Assembly (NCBI GenBank): GCA_937892095.1
Contig: CALAVC010000094.1
Span: 1 to 9,234 of the forward strand
Length of the DNA stretch: 9,234 nucleotides
Direction: 5' to 3'
Source: an uncultured Bacteroidales bacterium
GTDB lineage: Bacteria > Bacteroidota > Bacteroidia > Bacteroidales > Marinilabiliaceae
The position numbers and the translations under genes were made by a program. Each line of letters opens with the position of its first letter. Position 1 is the first letter of the stretch. The notes below the pieces were generated by a model, which was given only the letters and a program-made list of their open reading frames with translations, did no database searches and had not been told where the DNA came from. Positions 1 through 6,837 of the stretch are shown here, piece by piece.

Positions 1-361
1 AAACAGCAAACGTGTTGGCTGCGTGCGAAGATGCAAAACCATAAAGTCCACCACGATAATCGGCCACTATATGTACCATGTATTGTAGCATTGGGTCGTG
101 CGACGGACGCAATCGTTCGAAAAGAGGCTTCATTAGTCCCGATGTCAAACGATCGGCAAGCAAGATCAACACACCAACAACAAGTAATGTCATCAGTCCT
201 TTACCTCCTTGCCTGCGGAATATCATCCACAATAAGGCAACATAAAGTGGTAGCCAAACAATTCGAGAAGTTATGAGATAAAAAAACAGATCTTGCCAAC
301 TCGTATAAAAACTATTGAGTAGCAATGTGATTTCTTTGTCGGCAAAGACTAAACTTTCCAT
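1..361 (-). CDS. PAP2-family membrane phosphatase, N-terminal part (cut by window edge)
   Basis: The minus strand reads open from an ATG at 361 to the window edge, giving the first 120 residues of a type 2 phosphatidic acid phosphatase (PAP2) family protein. Family members remove phosphate from lipid phosphates such as undecaprenyl diphosphate, phosphatidylglycerophosphate or lipid A at the cytoplasmic membrane. Visible signs are two hydrophobic segments (about residues 25-48 and 56-70), then motif 1 of the family, K-x6-R-P (K78, R85, P86), then a motif 2-like S-S-H (S111, S112, H113) where the family usually has PSGH. The third motif, with the catalytic histidine and aspartate, would lie beyond the window. 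The start follows an A-rich stretch with no Shine-Dalgarno, and a -7 box lies 37 bp upstream. Family assignment is firm; the substrate cannot be inferred from this fragment. The gene is transcribed divergently from the glycosyltransferase gene. Confidence 0.88.
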   Translation of the reverse strand, partial: MESLVFADKEITLLLNSFYTSWQDLFFYLITSRIVWLPLYVALLWMIFRRQGGKGLMTLLVVGVLILLADRLTSGLMKPLFERLRPSHDPMLQYMVHIVADYRGGLYGFASSHAANTFAV

Positions 362-398
362 TTGTATATTACACTAACTCTTACTTATAAAAGGTCTC

Positions 399-406
399 CA
401 AAGTTA
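399..406 (-). promoter_or_regulatory. Putative Bacteroidota -7 box for the PAP2 gene
   Basis: The minus strand reads TAACTTTG, an exact match to the TAnnTTTG -7 motif of the primary sigma factor of Bacteroidota. It lies 37 bp upstream of the PAP2 start codon, which would leave a leader of about 30 nt. No TTTG is seen at the -33 distance, so support rests on the -7 box alone. Confidence 0.45.
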
Positions 407-523
407 CAAAAAGCTAATGATATGCAGTAGATAAGCTCTTTCAAATGATTATTTTAAAGTGTTGAATGTCGATATTTTGGGATAAAATATGTTACTTTGT
501 GAATTAGTGAATATTATTGTAAG

Positions 524-1630
524 ATGAAAAAAATATTATTGGTTTCAGCTAGTGATCCTACCGATAAAAGAACATGGTCTGGTACGGAATATAGTTTCTT
601 TCAGCAATTGAAGAAGTATTATTATGTTGAGATTTTGACTGTGAATTATCCAGCCGCTCGTGCAATTGACAAGATATTTATGCGTCTTTTCACGTTAGGT
701 AAACAAGATACAGGCTTTGGTTTTGTCAATAGTTACGTTTGTAGCAAGCGCGTGTATAATAAACTTCGTAATCATACTTATGATGCCATTTTTGCTTTTG
801 GTCCGTTTCATATAGCATATCTAAACACGGCACTACCAATAGTGTATTTTACAGATGCTACAGTTCACTCAATGCAACACTACTATTGGAATTTCTTGCA
901 ACCTCTCTATTGGGTGGCTGATGTTATCCAGAGAAGGTGTTTGCAAAAGAGTTCTGTTGCCGTAGGGGCAAGTTCGTGGGTTGTTTCTGATATGGTGAAA
1001 TATTATGGTTTGGCACCACAGAAATGTAAGTTATGTCAACTTGGGGCAAACGTTAATGTTTCAGATGCACAAGCTATCAAGGAACACGATGTGATAAATA
1101 TAGTTTTTGTTGGCGCTGCTTGGGCTCGCAAAGGTGGAGATATAGCTTTGGATGCTTTTCGTCAACTAAAACAAATTGATGGTAACCATCGTTATCATTT
1201 CCATGTTGTTGGCGGTAAGCCAGAAAAAAAAGTTGATGAAGAAGATGTTACGTTCTATGGCTTTCTAAATCGAAATATTCCCGAACAAGAAAAACTGCAT
1301 TCTGACATTTTTAAGGATGGGGACATCTTTCTTCTCCCTACACGTGCAGAGTGCGCAGGTATGGTGTTTTGCGAAGCTTCGGCTTATGGGTTGCCCATTG
1401 TAACCTATGATACTGGTGGCATCAGTGACTATGTCGTCAATGGCGTAAACGGTTACCGTTTACCTATTGAGTCTGGTGGAACTGAATTTGCAAATAAGAT
1501 GTTGAGCATAATTAACGACTCTGATTTGAGGCAAAGACTTAGTGATGGTGGTAAAAGACTCTATAAAGAACACCTAAACTGGGATGCTGCAGGTCAAAAA
1601 ATTAAGGAAATAATAGACTCTTTGCTATAG
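524..1630 (+). CDS. Glycosyltransferase, GT4 family (GT-B fold)
   Basis: This 368-residue protein transfers a sugar from a nucleotide-sugar donor to an unknown acceptor, most likely in the cytoplasm at the membrane during surface glycan synthesis. The N-terminal half has a Rossmann-like start (KKILLVSAS, residues 2-10) and a loop with SGTE (19-22), as in GT-B acceptor domains. The C-terminal donor domain opens with VFVG (194-197) and an RKG (202-204) typical of phosphate-contacting residues. It contains the GT4 E-x7-E signature (E276 and E284, in ECAGMVFCE), followed by the usual YGLPIV and G-rich stretch. Length is normal for GT4, with no membrane segment or signal peptide. Codons end in A or T more often than in thrA, thrC or htpG, suggesting different ancestry or weak expression. 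It stands alone between a divergent phosphatase gene and a terminator. Donor and acceptor are not predictable. The start is the first ATG of the frame and fits the family N-terminus. Confidence 0.9.
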   Translation: MKKILLVSASDPTDKRTWSGTEYSFFQQLKKYYYVEILTVNYPAARAIDKIFMRLFTLGKQDTGFGFVNSYVCSKRVYNKLRNHTYDAIFAFGPFHIAYLNTALPIVYFTDATVHSMQHYYWNFLQPLYWVADVIQRRCLQKSSVAVGASSWVVSDMVKYYGLAPQKCKLCQLGANVNVSDAQAIKEHDVINIVFVGAAWARKGGDIALDAFRQLKQIDGNHRYHFHVVGGKPEKKVDEEDVTFYGFLNRNIPEQEKLHSDIFKDGDIFLLPTRAECAGMVFCEASAYGLPIVTYDTGGISDYVVNGVNGYRLPIESGGTEFANKMLSIINDSDLRQRLSDGGKRLYKEHLNWDAAGQKIKEIIDSLL

Positions 1631-1650
1631 CATCATAGACAATCCGAATT

Positions 1651-1676
1651 ATACACTTCATAAGGTGTATTTATTT
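1651..1676 (+). terminator. Putative intrinsic terminator of the glycosyltransferase gene
   Basis: ATACACTT and AGGTGTAT pair as an 8-bp stem (one G-T pair) around a CATA loop, 20 bp after the stop codon, followed by the T-rich TTATTTA. The stem is A/T-rich and the T tract is interrupted, so termination may be partial. Confidence 0.5.
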
Positions 1677-1684
1677 AGCGTAGT

Positions 1685-1733
1685 CGTCCTCGATATACGT
1701 GAAGTTTTTTTCATACATACATCGACAAGGACG
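1685..1733. repeat. Imperfect inverted repeat upstream of thrA
   Basis: CGTCCTCGAT (1685-1694) is answered by ATCG (1721-1724) plus AGGACG (1728-1733), giving a 10-bp stem with a 3-nt bulge and a loop of about 26 nt that includes a run of seven T. It lies between the glycosyltransferase terminator and the thrA -7 box. Role unknown: a 3' UTR structure or a DNA-level site are both possible. Confidence 0.5.
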
Positions 1734-1750
1734 TAACAATTGTTTTACGT
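1731..1750. promoter_or_regulatory. Palindrome upstream of the thrA promoter, possible operator
   Basis: ACGTAA (1731-1736) and TTACGT (1745-1750) are inverted copies around an AACAATTGTT core that is itself palindromic. The site ends about 36 bp before the thrA -7 box, a position where an activator or repressor dimer could bind. Only the symmetry is visible; a function is inferred from placement. Confidence 0.3.
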
Positions 1751-1786
1751 TCTATCTCATCAGACTGATAGATTAATAAATTTTGT

Positions 1787-1794
1787 TAATTTTG
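1787..1794 (+). promoter_or_regulatory. Putative -7 box of the thrA promoter
   Basis: TAATTTTG matches TAnnTTTG exactly. Transcription would start near 1800, leaving a leader of about 20 nt before the ATG at 1822. No clear -33 TTTG is present at the right distance. The box lies upstream of the chosen start but downstream of a possible in-frame TTG at 1783, which argues against that TTG as the start codon. Confidence 0.55.
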
Positions 1795-1821
1795 CAGTCC
1801 GTCAATACTTTAAGTAGCTAC

Positions 1822-4251
1822 ATGATTAACGTCCTAAAATTCGGTGGCACATCTATGGGAGCTGCCCATAGCATTCAAGAAGTCAAGCGAATAATTCTCT
1901 CTCATTCAGCCCCCACCGTAGCCGTGGTTTCTGCACTAAGTGGAGTAACCGATATGCTTCTTAAGGCAGCTTCGCAGGCAGCCGAAGGAGCCGACTACAT
2001 GACCACATTTAACGGTATAAAGGCAAAGCACGCAGCTGTCACGCAAGAACTTTTCGGCGATGATGCCTCCAAGGTAGACAAGCTTTTAGCCACAATATTC
2101 GACGAGCTAAGCAATTTGCTTCGTGGCGTAAGCCTTCTTCATGAGCTAAGCCGTCGTTCGCTCGAAACCATTTCTGGATTTGGTGAGCGACTTTCATCGC
2201 TCATACTCAGCCAATTAATGCAAACATCGCTTGTCGACTCCCGACCACTTATCAAGACTCGTACCGATGGACAGCGTAATATAGTCATTGATGGTCTTAC
2301 CGAAATCAACATTCAAAATGCACTGAAAGACCTTAATGGCTATACCATAATGCCAGGTTTCATATCGTCCAACGAGAAAGGTGAGGCAACAACGCTTGGG
2401 CGTGGCGGTTCAGACTATACTGCAGCACTTATTGCTGCAGCGCTCAATGCCGATGTCCTCGAAATATGGACCGATGTCGATGGCTTTATGTCCGCCGACC
2501 CCAGAGTCATCAGTCGTGCCTACACTCTCGATCACCTTACCTATGGTGAGGCTATGGAGCTCTCGCATTTTGGCGCCAAGGTAATCTATCCCCCCACCAT
2601 ACTGCCCGTCCTACGGAAAAATATACCCATTTATATAAAGAATACGTTCAACCCCGAAGCCGTTGGCACTCGCATTGATAACGAAGAGCGTCCAGAGGAA
2701 AGCAACAAGATACGTGGCATTTCTTCTATTCGTTCCGTTAGTTTATTGACTTTCCAAATGGTCGACATGGTAGGCATTTCAGGTGTTTCTATGCGACTCT
2801 TTAAAGCACTTGCCGATGCTTATATCAATGTCATACTCATTTCGCAGGCTTCGAGCGAACTAACCATATCTTTCGTCGTCGACTCTCGCTATGCCACACG
2901 TGCCTCCGAAGTAATTGACCTCGAATTTAGCAAGGAAATAGCAAGTGGTGCAGCCCACCCAACGCACGTCAAAGACGAAATGGCTGTCGTGGCAATCGTT
3001 GGCAACCACATGAAACACAAGACTGGTGTATCTGGCAAACTATTCGATGCCGTAGGTAAAAACGGCATTAACATATACGCCATCGCACAAGGGGCCTCCG
3101 AAGTAAACATTTCTTTTGTAGTCAAGGAGGTCGACCTCCGTAAGACACTTAATGCTGTTCACGACGCTTTCTTCCTTAGTCGTCAGCAAGTCTTACAAAT
3201 ATTTCTTGCTGGCGTGGGTACAGTCGGTGGCAAATTGCTCGAAAAACTATCCGCTCAAGCTGAAAAACTACGTAACGACTATAAACTTGAAATACGCATT
3301 GTCGGTGTAGCTAATTCTCGTCAGATGATTATTAACACGCAGGGCATAGATCCCTCGCGAGCCAAGCAATTGTTGCAAACCGAGGGTACTCCTGCCACGC
3401 CCGACGAACTTGCCAAAACGATATGCCAACTCAACTTGGCTGGTAGCGTTTTTGTCGATTGTACGGCAAGTGCCGATGTCGCAGCCATCTACGATCGTAT
3501 GCTCGCCAACAACATCAACGTTGTAACAGCCAATAAAATAGCTGGTTCATCAGCATACGCACACTATCTGAGCCTTAAAAATACTGCTCGCGATAAAGGT
3601 GTAAAGTTTCACTACGAGACCAATGTCGGTGCCGCACTTCCAATCATATCGCCCATCAACGACCTAATACGCAGTGGCGACAGAATAGTAAAGATGGAAG
3701 CTGTCTTGTCTGGCACGCTCAACTTCATAGTCAATCGACTTGCAGCCGATTGCCCGCTCTCTGCCGTTGTTAGCGAAGCTAAGGCAAAAGGTTATAGCGA
3801 ACCCGATCCACGTATCGACCTTTCGGGCATCGACGTTGCTCGCAAAATCCTCATCCTTGCTCGTGAAGCAGGTTATCCACTCGAAATGTCAGATATTGAG
3901 CGTACACCATTTGTCCCGCAAGAATACCTCGACACGCCTGATGTTGACACGTTCCTCAAAAAAATAAAGGAACTTGATGCAGAGTTTGAAAGCAAACGCA
4001 AAGAATTGGCATCACAAGGTCTCATAATGCGCTACGTTGCTACATTTGAAAATGGCAAGGTAACCACAGGCTTTAAAAATGTCGATGCTCGCAACCCGCT
4101 TTACAACCTCGACGACACAAACAATATCGTCCTAATTACTTCGGACAACTATCACGACCATCCACTTGAAATAAAAGGCTATGGAGCTGGAGCCGACGTA
4201 ACCGCTTCGGGCGTATTTGCCGACATCATTAAAGTAGCCAATCTCTCATAA
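1822..4251 (+). CDS. thrA: Bifunctional aspartokinase / homoserine dehydrogenase
   Basis: This 809-residue fusion enzyme phosphorylates aspartate and later reduces aspartate semialdehyde to homoserine, the first and third steps of the pathway to threonine and methionine. The kinase domain (about 1-290) has KFGGTS (K6-S11), GRGGSD (193-198) and TDVDG..ADPR (217-228). Two ACT modules follow (about 305-450), the usual site of threonine feedback inhibition. The dehydrogenase domain starts with the NAD(P)-binding GVGTVG (464-469), then TANK (K572). It keeps the catalytic set with the spacing known from yeast homoserine dehydrogenase: E660, D666, D671 and K675. All key residues seen are intact. I start the gene at ATG 1822, because this gives the family N-terminus MINVLKFGG; an upstream TTG at 1783 would add 13 unrelated residues and lies ahead of the -7 box. 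thrC begins 13 bp after the stop, so the two are probably co-transcribed. Confidence 0.97.
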   Translation: MINVLKFGGTSMGAAHSIQEVKRIILSHSAPTVAVVSALSGVTDMLLKAASQAAEGADYMTTFNGIKAKHAAVTQELFGDDASKVDKLLATIFDELSNLLRGVSLLHELSRRSLETISGFGERLSSLILSQLMQTSLVDSRPLIKTRTDGQRNIVIDGLTEINIQNALKDLNGYTIMPGFISSNEKGEATTLGRGGSDYTAALIAAALNADVLEIWTDVDGFMSADPRVISRAYTLDHLTYGEAMELSHFGAKVIYPPTILPVLRKNIPIYIKNTFNPEAVGTRIDNEERPEESNKIRGISSIRSVSLLTFQMVDMVGISGVSMRLFKALADAYINVILISQASSELTISFVVDSRYATRASEVIDLEFSKEIASGAAHPTHVKDEMAVVAIVGNHMKHKTGVSGKLFDAVGKNGINIYAIAQGASEVNISFVVKEVDLRKTLNAVHDAFFLSRQQVLQIFLAGVGTVGGKLLEKLSAQAEKLRNDYKLEIRIVGVANSRQMIINTQGIDPSRAKQLLQTEGTPATPDELAKTICQLNLAGSVFVDCTASADVAAIYDRMLANNINVVTANKIAGSSAYAHYLSLKNTARDKGVKFHYETNVGAALPIISPINDLIRSGDRIVKMEAVLSGTLNFIVNRLAADCPLSAVVSEAKAKGYSEPDPRIDLSGIDVARKILILAREAGYPLEMSDIERTPFVPQEYLDTPDVDTFLKKIKELDAEFESKRKELASQGLIMRYVATFENGKVTTGFKNVDARNPLYNLDDTNNIVLITSDNYHDHPLEIKGYGAGADVTASGVFADIIKVANLS

Positions 4252-4264
4252 TTTATCTTGCAAA

Positions 4265-5554
4265 ATGTTGTTCTATAGCACCAATAACCCCTCAACGACT
4301 GCCGACCTCAAAACAGCAGTCCTTAAAGGACTTGCGCCAGATAAAGGTCTTTACATGCCACAAGAAATACCCGTTTTGCCACAAAGCTTTTGGCAGTCTA
4401 TTCCAGGTATGAGCATGGCACAAATTGGCTTCGAAATGTTGAAGCCATATTTCTGCCCCGACATCCCAGAAGACCGTTTTATGGCTATGCTCGAAGACGC
4501 CTTTAACTTCGATGTGCCAGTCGTAAAAGTAACCGACAATATTAGTGCGCTCGAACTATTCCATGGTCCGACGCTTGCGTTCAAAGATGTTGGCGCACGA
4601 TTCTTGGCTCGTGTGATGTCGTACTTTGCCGACTTTGGTGGCAAACCCATCAATGTTCTTGCTGCCACATCGGGCGACACAGGAAGTGCCGTGGCTAATG
4701 GTTTTCTCGGAGTCGACAACGTGTATGTACACATTTTATATCCGTCTGGGCTTGTTAGCCACTTGCAAGAATTGCAGTTTACGACTCTCGGTCAGAACAT
4801 TACGGCGTACGAAGTAAGTGGCGTGTTCGACGATTGTCAGCGAATGGTCAAAGAAGCCTTTATGGATGCCAATCTCAATGCACAAAAGGTTCTCACATCG
4901 GCCAATAGCATAAACCTCGCTCGTTTCTTGCCCCAAAGTGTCTACTACGCCTATGCCCTCTCACAGATTGACCCCAAGTTGTGGAATAAACTTATGATAA
5001 GCGTTCCAAGTGGCAATTTTGGCGACATCACAGCAGGTTTGGTAGCCTATCGAATGGGTATGCCAGTCAAACGTTTCATTGCTGCAGTCAATGCAAATCG
5101 TGTCTTCACAGACTACTTGCAGACAGGTGTCTATAAGCCAACGCCCTCGAAATCGACGCTCGCCAACGCTATGGATGTAGGCGACCCAAGCAACTTTGCA
5201 CGCGTAAACAACCTATTTGGCAATTCTGCTGCCGAAATGCGCAAAGTAATAGTTAGCGACAGCTACACCGACGAGCAAATTGGCAAGACAATTGCCGAGG
5301 TGAAAGCACAAACAGGTTACACTTGTGACCCTCATGGTGCTGTGGGCTATGCTGCGCTCAAAGATCTTATGCAAGACGATGAGTATGGCATATTCTTAGA
5401 GACGGCACACCCGGCCAAGTTTATCGACACCGTTGAACGTTTTACTGGTTCAAAGGTCGAAATACCTGCTCGATTGGCTCGCTTTGCGCAAGGCAAAAAA
5501 CAATCTATTGCAATAAAAGCCGACTATCATAACATTCTGGGCTCTCTGAAATAA
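4265..5554 (+). CDS. thrC: Threonine synthase
   Basis: Threonine synthase is a PLP enzyme that converts O-phosphohomoserine and water to threonine and phosphate, the last step of the pathway begun by ThrA. At 429 residues it matches the short bacterial form, such as that of E. coli, rather than the longer plant type. It begins with the family's YSTNN motif. The PLP lysine is K107, in GPTLAFKD; the glycine-rich ATSGDTGSA loop that holds the cofactor phosphate follows; then NSINLARFLPQ and SVPSGNFGD. The C-terminal DPHGAVGYAAL and ETAHPAKF are also typical. It sits 13 bp downstream of thrA, so the two are almost certainly one operon. No homoserine kinase gene lies between them or elsewhere in the window. 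No Shine-Dalgarno is present, only an A-rich GCAAA before the ATG. Confidence 0.97.
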   Translation: MLFYSTNNPSTTADLKTAVLKGLAPDKGLYMPQEIPVLPQSFWQSIPGMSMAQIGFEMLKPYFCPDIPEDRFMAMLEDAFNFDVPVVKVTDNISALELFHGPTLAFKDVGARFLARVMSYFADFGGKPINVLAATSGDTGSAVANGFLGVDNVYVHILYPSGLVSHLQELQFTTLGQNITAYEVSGVFDDCQRMVKEAFMDANLNAQKVLTSANSINLARFLPQSVYYAYALSQIDPKLWNKLMISVPSGNFGDITAGLVAYRMGMPVKRFIAAVNANRVFTDYLQTGVYKPTPSKSTLANAMDVGDPSNFARVNNLFGNSAAEMRKVIVSDSYTDEQIGKTIAEVKAQTGYTCDPHGAVGYAALKDLMQDDEYGIFLETAHPAKFIDTVERFTGSKVEIPARLARFAQGKKQSIAIKADYHNILGSLK

Positions 5555-5620
5555 CACTTTGGCAAAGATTTTGATTAGCACAATAGCAAAAATAACCGAA
5601 GTAAATACACAACTAATAAA

Positions 5621-6259
5621 ATGAAAAGATTAGCAATCCTACTGAGTGTTGTCCTATCCACCTCCTTCGCATTCGGTCAAGACAAGACTGCCGACCAATT
5701 CAAAAACGAAGGTAACGAATTCGTTCGCCAAAAAAACTACAGCCAAGCTCTCGACTCCTACAACGAAGCCTTTAAGCTTTGGGGCGACAAGCCAGACACG
5801 GCAACAATCTTCAATGCTGCCATCTGTGCGCTCAACGTCAAGAACTACGACATGGCACTCGAATATTTCAAAAAGTCGTCAGACTTTGGCTACAAAAAAG
5901 CTGATGCAGACTTCCGCATAACACAAATATACAAGGCTCAGAAGAAAGACGAGGAGTATTTTAATGCCGTCAAAGCGGGCTACGAAAACTACAAGAACGG
6001 CAAGACTGCAATGCTTTTCAAAAAAGAGCTTTGCAAGTACTATCGCAACAAAGGCATGGCTCAGTTTAACGAAGCTGCTGGCATCGTGGCCAAAATGCAA
6101 ACTGCAAAAGCCGACCAAATGGACAAGCTAAAAGCTGAAGCAAAAACAAAATTTGACGAAGCTAAAGCTCTGCTCGATAAGGCTCTTGAAGTAGACCCCG
6201 AAGACAAGGGCGCAAAAGAAATATCTGCCAAAGTAGAAGCAAGCAAAGCAACACTATAA
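5621..6259 (+). CDS. Secreted tetratricopeptide-repeat protein
   Basis: This is a 212-residue protein of unknown function. A cleavable signal peptide is evident: positive K2-R3, a hydrophobic core (about 4-16) and AFG before Q20, a likely signal peptidase I site. There is no lipobox cysteine, so it is probably free in the periplasm. The mature part begins with two helical repeats of TPR type: about 25-53 (GNEF..KNYSQALDSYNEAF) and about 60-89 (NAAICALNVKNYDMALEYF). A third, poorer repeat is near 178-200 (AKALLDKALEVDPED). Between them is a lysine- and alanine-rich helical stretch. TPRs bind other proteins, so a scaffold or assembly role is a guess. It starts 66 bp after thrC with no hairpin terminator between, so it may be read through from the thr operon, though functional linkage to threonine synthesis is not expected. 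A strong terminator follows 27 bp after the stop. Confidence 0.88.
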   Translation: MKRLAILLSVVLSTSFAFGQDKTADQFKNEGNEFVRQKNYSQALDSYNEAFKLWGDKPDTATIFNAAICALNVKNYDMALEYFKKSSDFGYKKADADFRITQIYKAQKKDEEYFNAVKAGYENYKNGKTAMLFKKELCKYYRNKGMAQFNEAAGIVAKMQTAKADQMDKLKAEAKTKFDEAKALLDKALEVDPEDKGAKEISAKVEASKATL

Positions 6260-6286
6260 GTTCTACTTGTTTAACTTACCATTTAG

Positions 6287-6318
6287 AAAGCCCTCAATCA
6301 TGCATTGAGGGCTTTTTT
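6287..6318 (+). terminator. Strong intrinsic terminator after the TPR gene
   Basis: GCCCTCAAT (6290-6298) and ATTGAGGGC (6304-6312) form a perfect 9-bp stem, extendable by A-T pairs, around a 5-nt CATGC loop, with a run of six T directly after. This ends the thrA-thrC-TPR unit. Confidence 0.93.
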
Positions 6319-6340
6319 ATGCAAATATTGTTTGTATGAA

Positions 6341-6431
6341 CTATGCGCACTTAATTCAAATTAAGTGCGCTTGTATTCCGTTCTATGCGCGAATACGGCC
6401 ATAGCATGCATGTTTTGTGCATTGCTTTTTT
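6341..6431 (+). ncRNA. Candidate structured small RNA ending in a terminator
   Basis: Three hairpins follow in a row. GCGCACTTAATT (6345-6356) pairs perfectly with AATTAAGTGCGC (6359-6370); GTATTC (6373-6378) pairs with GAATAC (6391-6396); and a terminator-like hairpin with a T run closes at 6431. A promoter-like TATTGTTTG (6326-6334, with one base more between TA and TTTG than the TAnnTTTG motif) sits just upstream, with a TTG 18 nt before it. The octamer CTATGCGC occurs twice (6341-6348, 6383-6390). The layout resembles a bacterial sRNA of about 90 nt. I recognise no known RNA family, and the structures could instead be a 3' trailer behind the TPR terminator. Confidence 0.3.
6403..6431 (+). 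terminator. Terminator-like hairpin
   Basis: AGCATGCA (6403-6410) pairs with TGCATTGCT (6418-6426) with one bulged T, closing a TGTTTTG loop, followed by a T run to 6431. No protein gene ends here, since the TPR gene already has its own terminator at 6287-6318, so it suggests a separate short transcript or a backup terminator. Confidence 0.5.
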
Positions 6432-6586
6432 GTCGTTCAGAAGACTATTTATTAACTCTTATAGCCGTTTAATTTCATCTTGCTAATTAGCCACAAGTTT
6501 TCCAGAGAGAATCCCATTCCTTATGATGTAGTGGAAGAAAGAAGCTTGATTATATTTAAATGTGGTACAAAGTCATTAACAACAAT

Positions 6587-6619
6587 AAAAGGAGCAAGAA
6601 CCATTTTCTTGCTCCTTTT
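6587..6619. terminator. Bidirectional terminator-like hairpin
   Basis: AAAAGGAGCAAGAA (6587-6600) and TTCTTGCTCCTTTT (6606-6619) form a perfect 14-bp stem around CCATT. On the plus strand the stem ends in four T; on the minus strand it is followed by TTTTATTGTT. It could therefore stop transcription from either side. No recognised gene abuts it on either strand. Confidence 0.6.
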
Positions 6620-6783
6620 GTAGTTTGCGTGCGAAACTTCAATTGTGTTTTCTCTCTACCGCGTGCTTAGTATATATGGTTATTCATAGCGGTCATGCAA
6701 ATAATTGTTTCTCTTTCTGCGGTGAATAGTTCGTTATTTTTCTCACTGCAAATATGCCAATGGTCTGTAAAAAAGACTTTCAG

Positions 6784-6836
6784 AAAACGTACTTTCGGCA
6801 TGTTTTTATTTTTAAAATCGGTCGAATGTACGTTTT
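6784..6836. repeat. Long inverted repeat with A/T-rich centre
   Basis: AAAACGTACTTTCG (6784-6797) and CGAATGTACGTTTT (6823-6836) are inverted copies with a single mismatch, separated by 25 bp of A/T-rich sequence. The right arm runs into the 10-bp palindrome TTTTGCAAAA (6833-6842) and touches a minus-strand -7 box. It may be a regulatory site or an RNA hairpin. Confidence 0.55.
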
Positions 6837-6837
6837 G

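Noticed and set aside
31..276. Plus-strand 81-residue open frame
   Set aside because: It lies antisense to the PAP2 reading frame, which carries recognisable family motifs; the plus-strand translation shows none.
1631..1800. Threonine-type attenuator or leader peptide before thrA
   Set aside because: I found no short frame rich in threonine or isoleucine codons next to a terminator, and the likely leader is only about 20 nt.
6341..6404. CRISPR or tandem-repeat array suggested by the repeated CTATGCGC
   Set aside because: There are only two 8-bp copies, with no regular spacing and no cas genes.
6464..6622. Plus-strand frame of about 50 codons ending at a TAG after the 6587-6619 hairpin
   Set aside because: There is no ATG, it begins right after a stop, and it runs through a perfect terminator-like hairpin; no family signature is seen.
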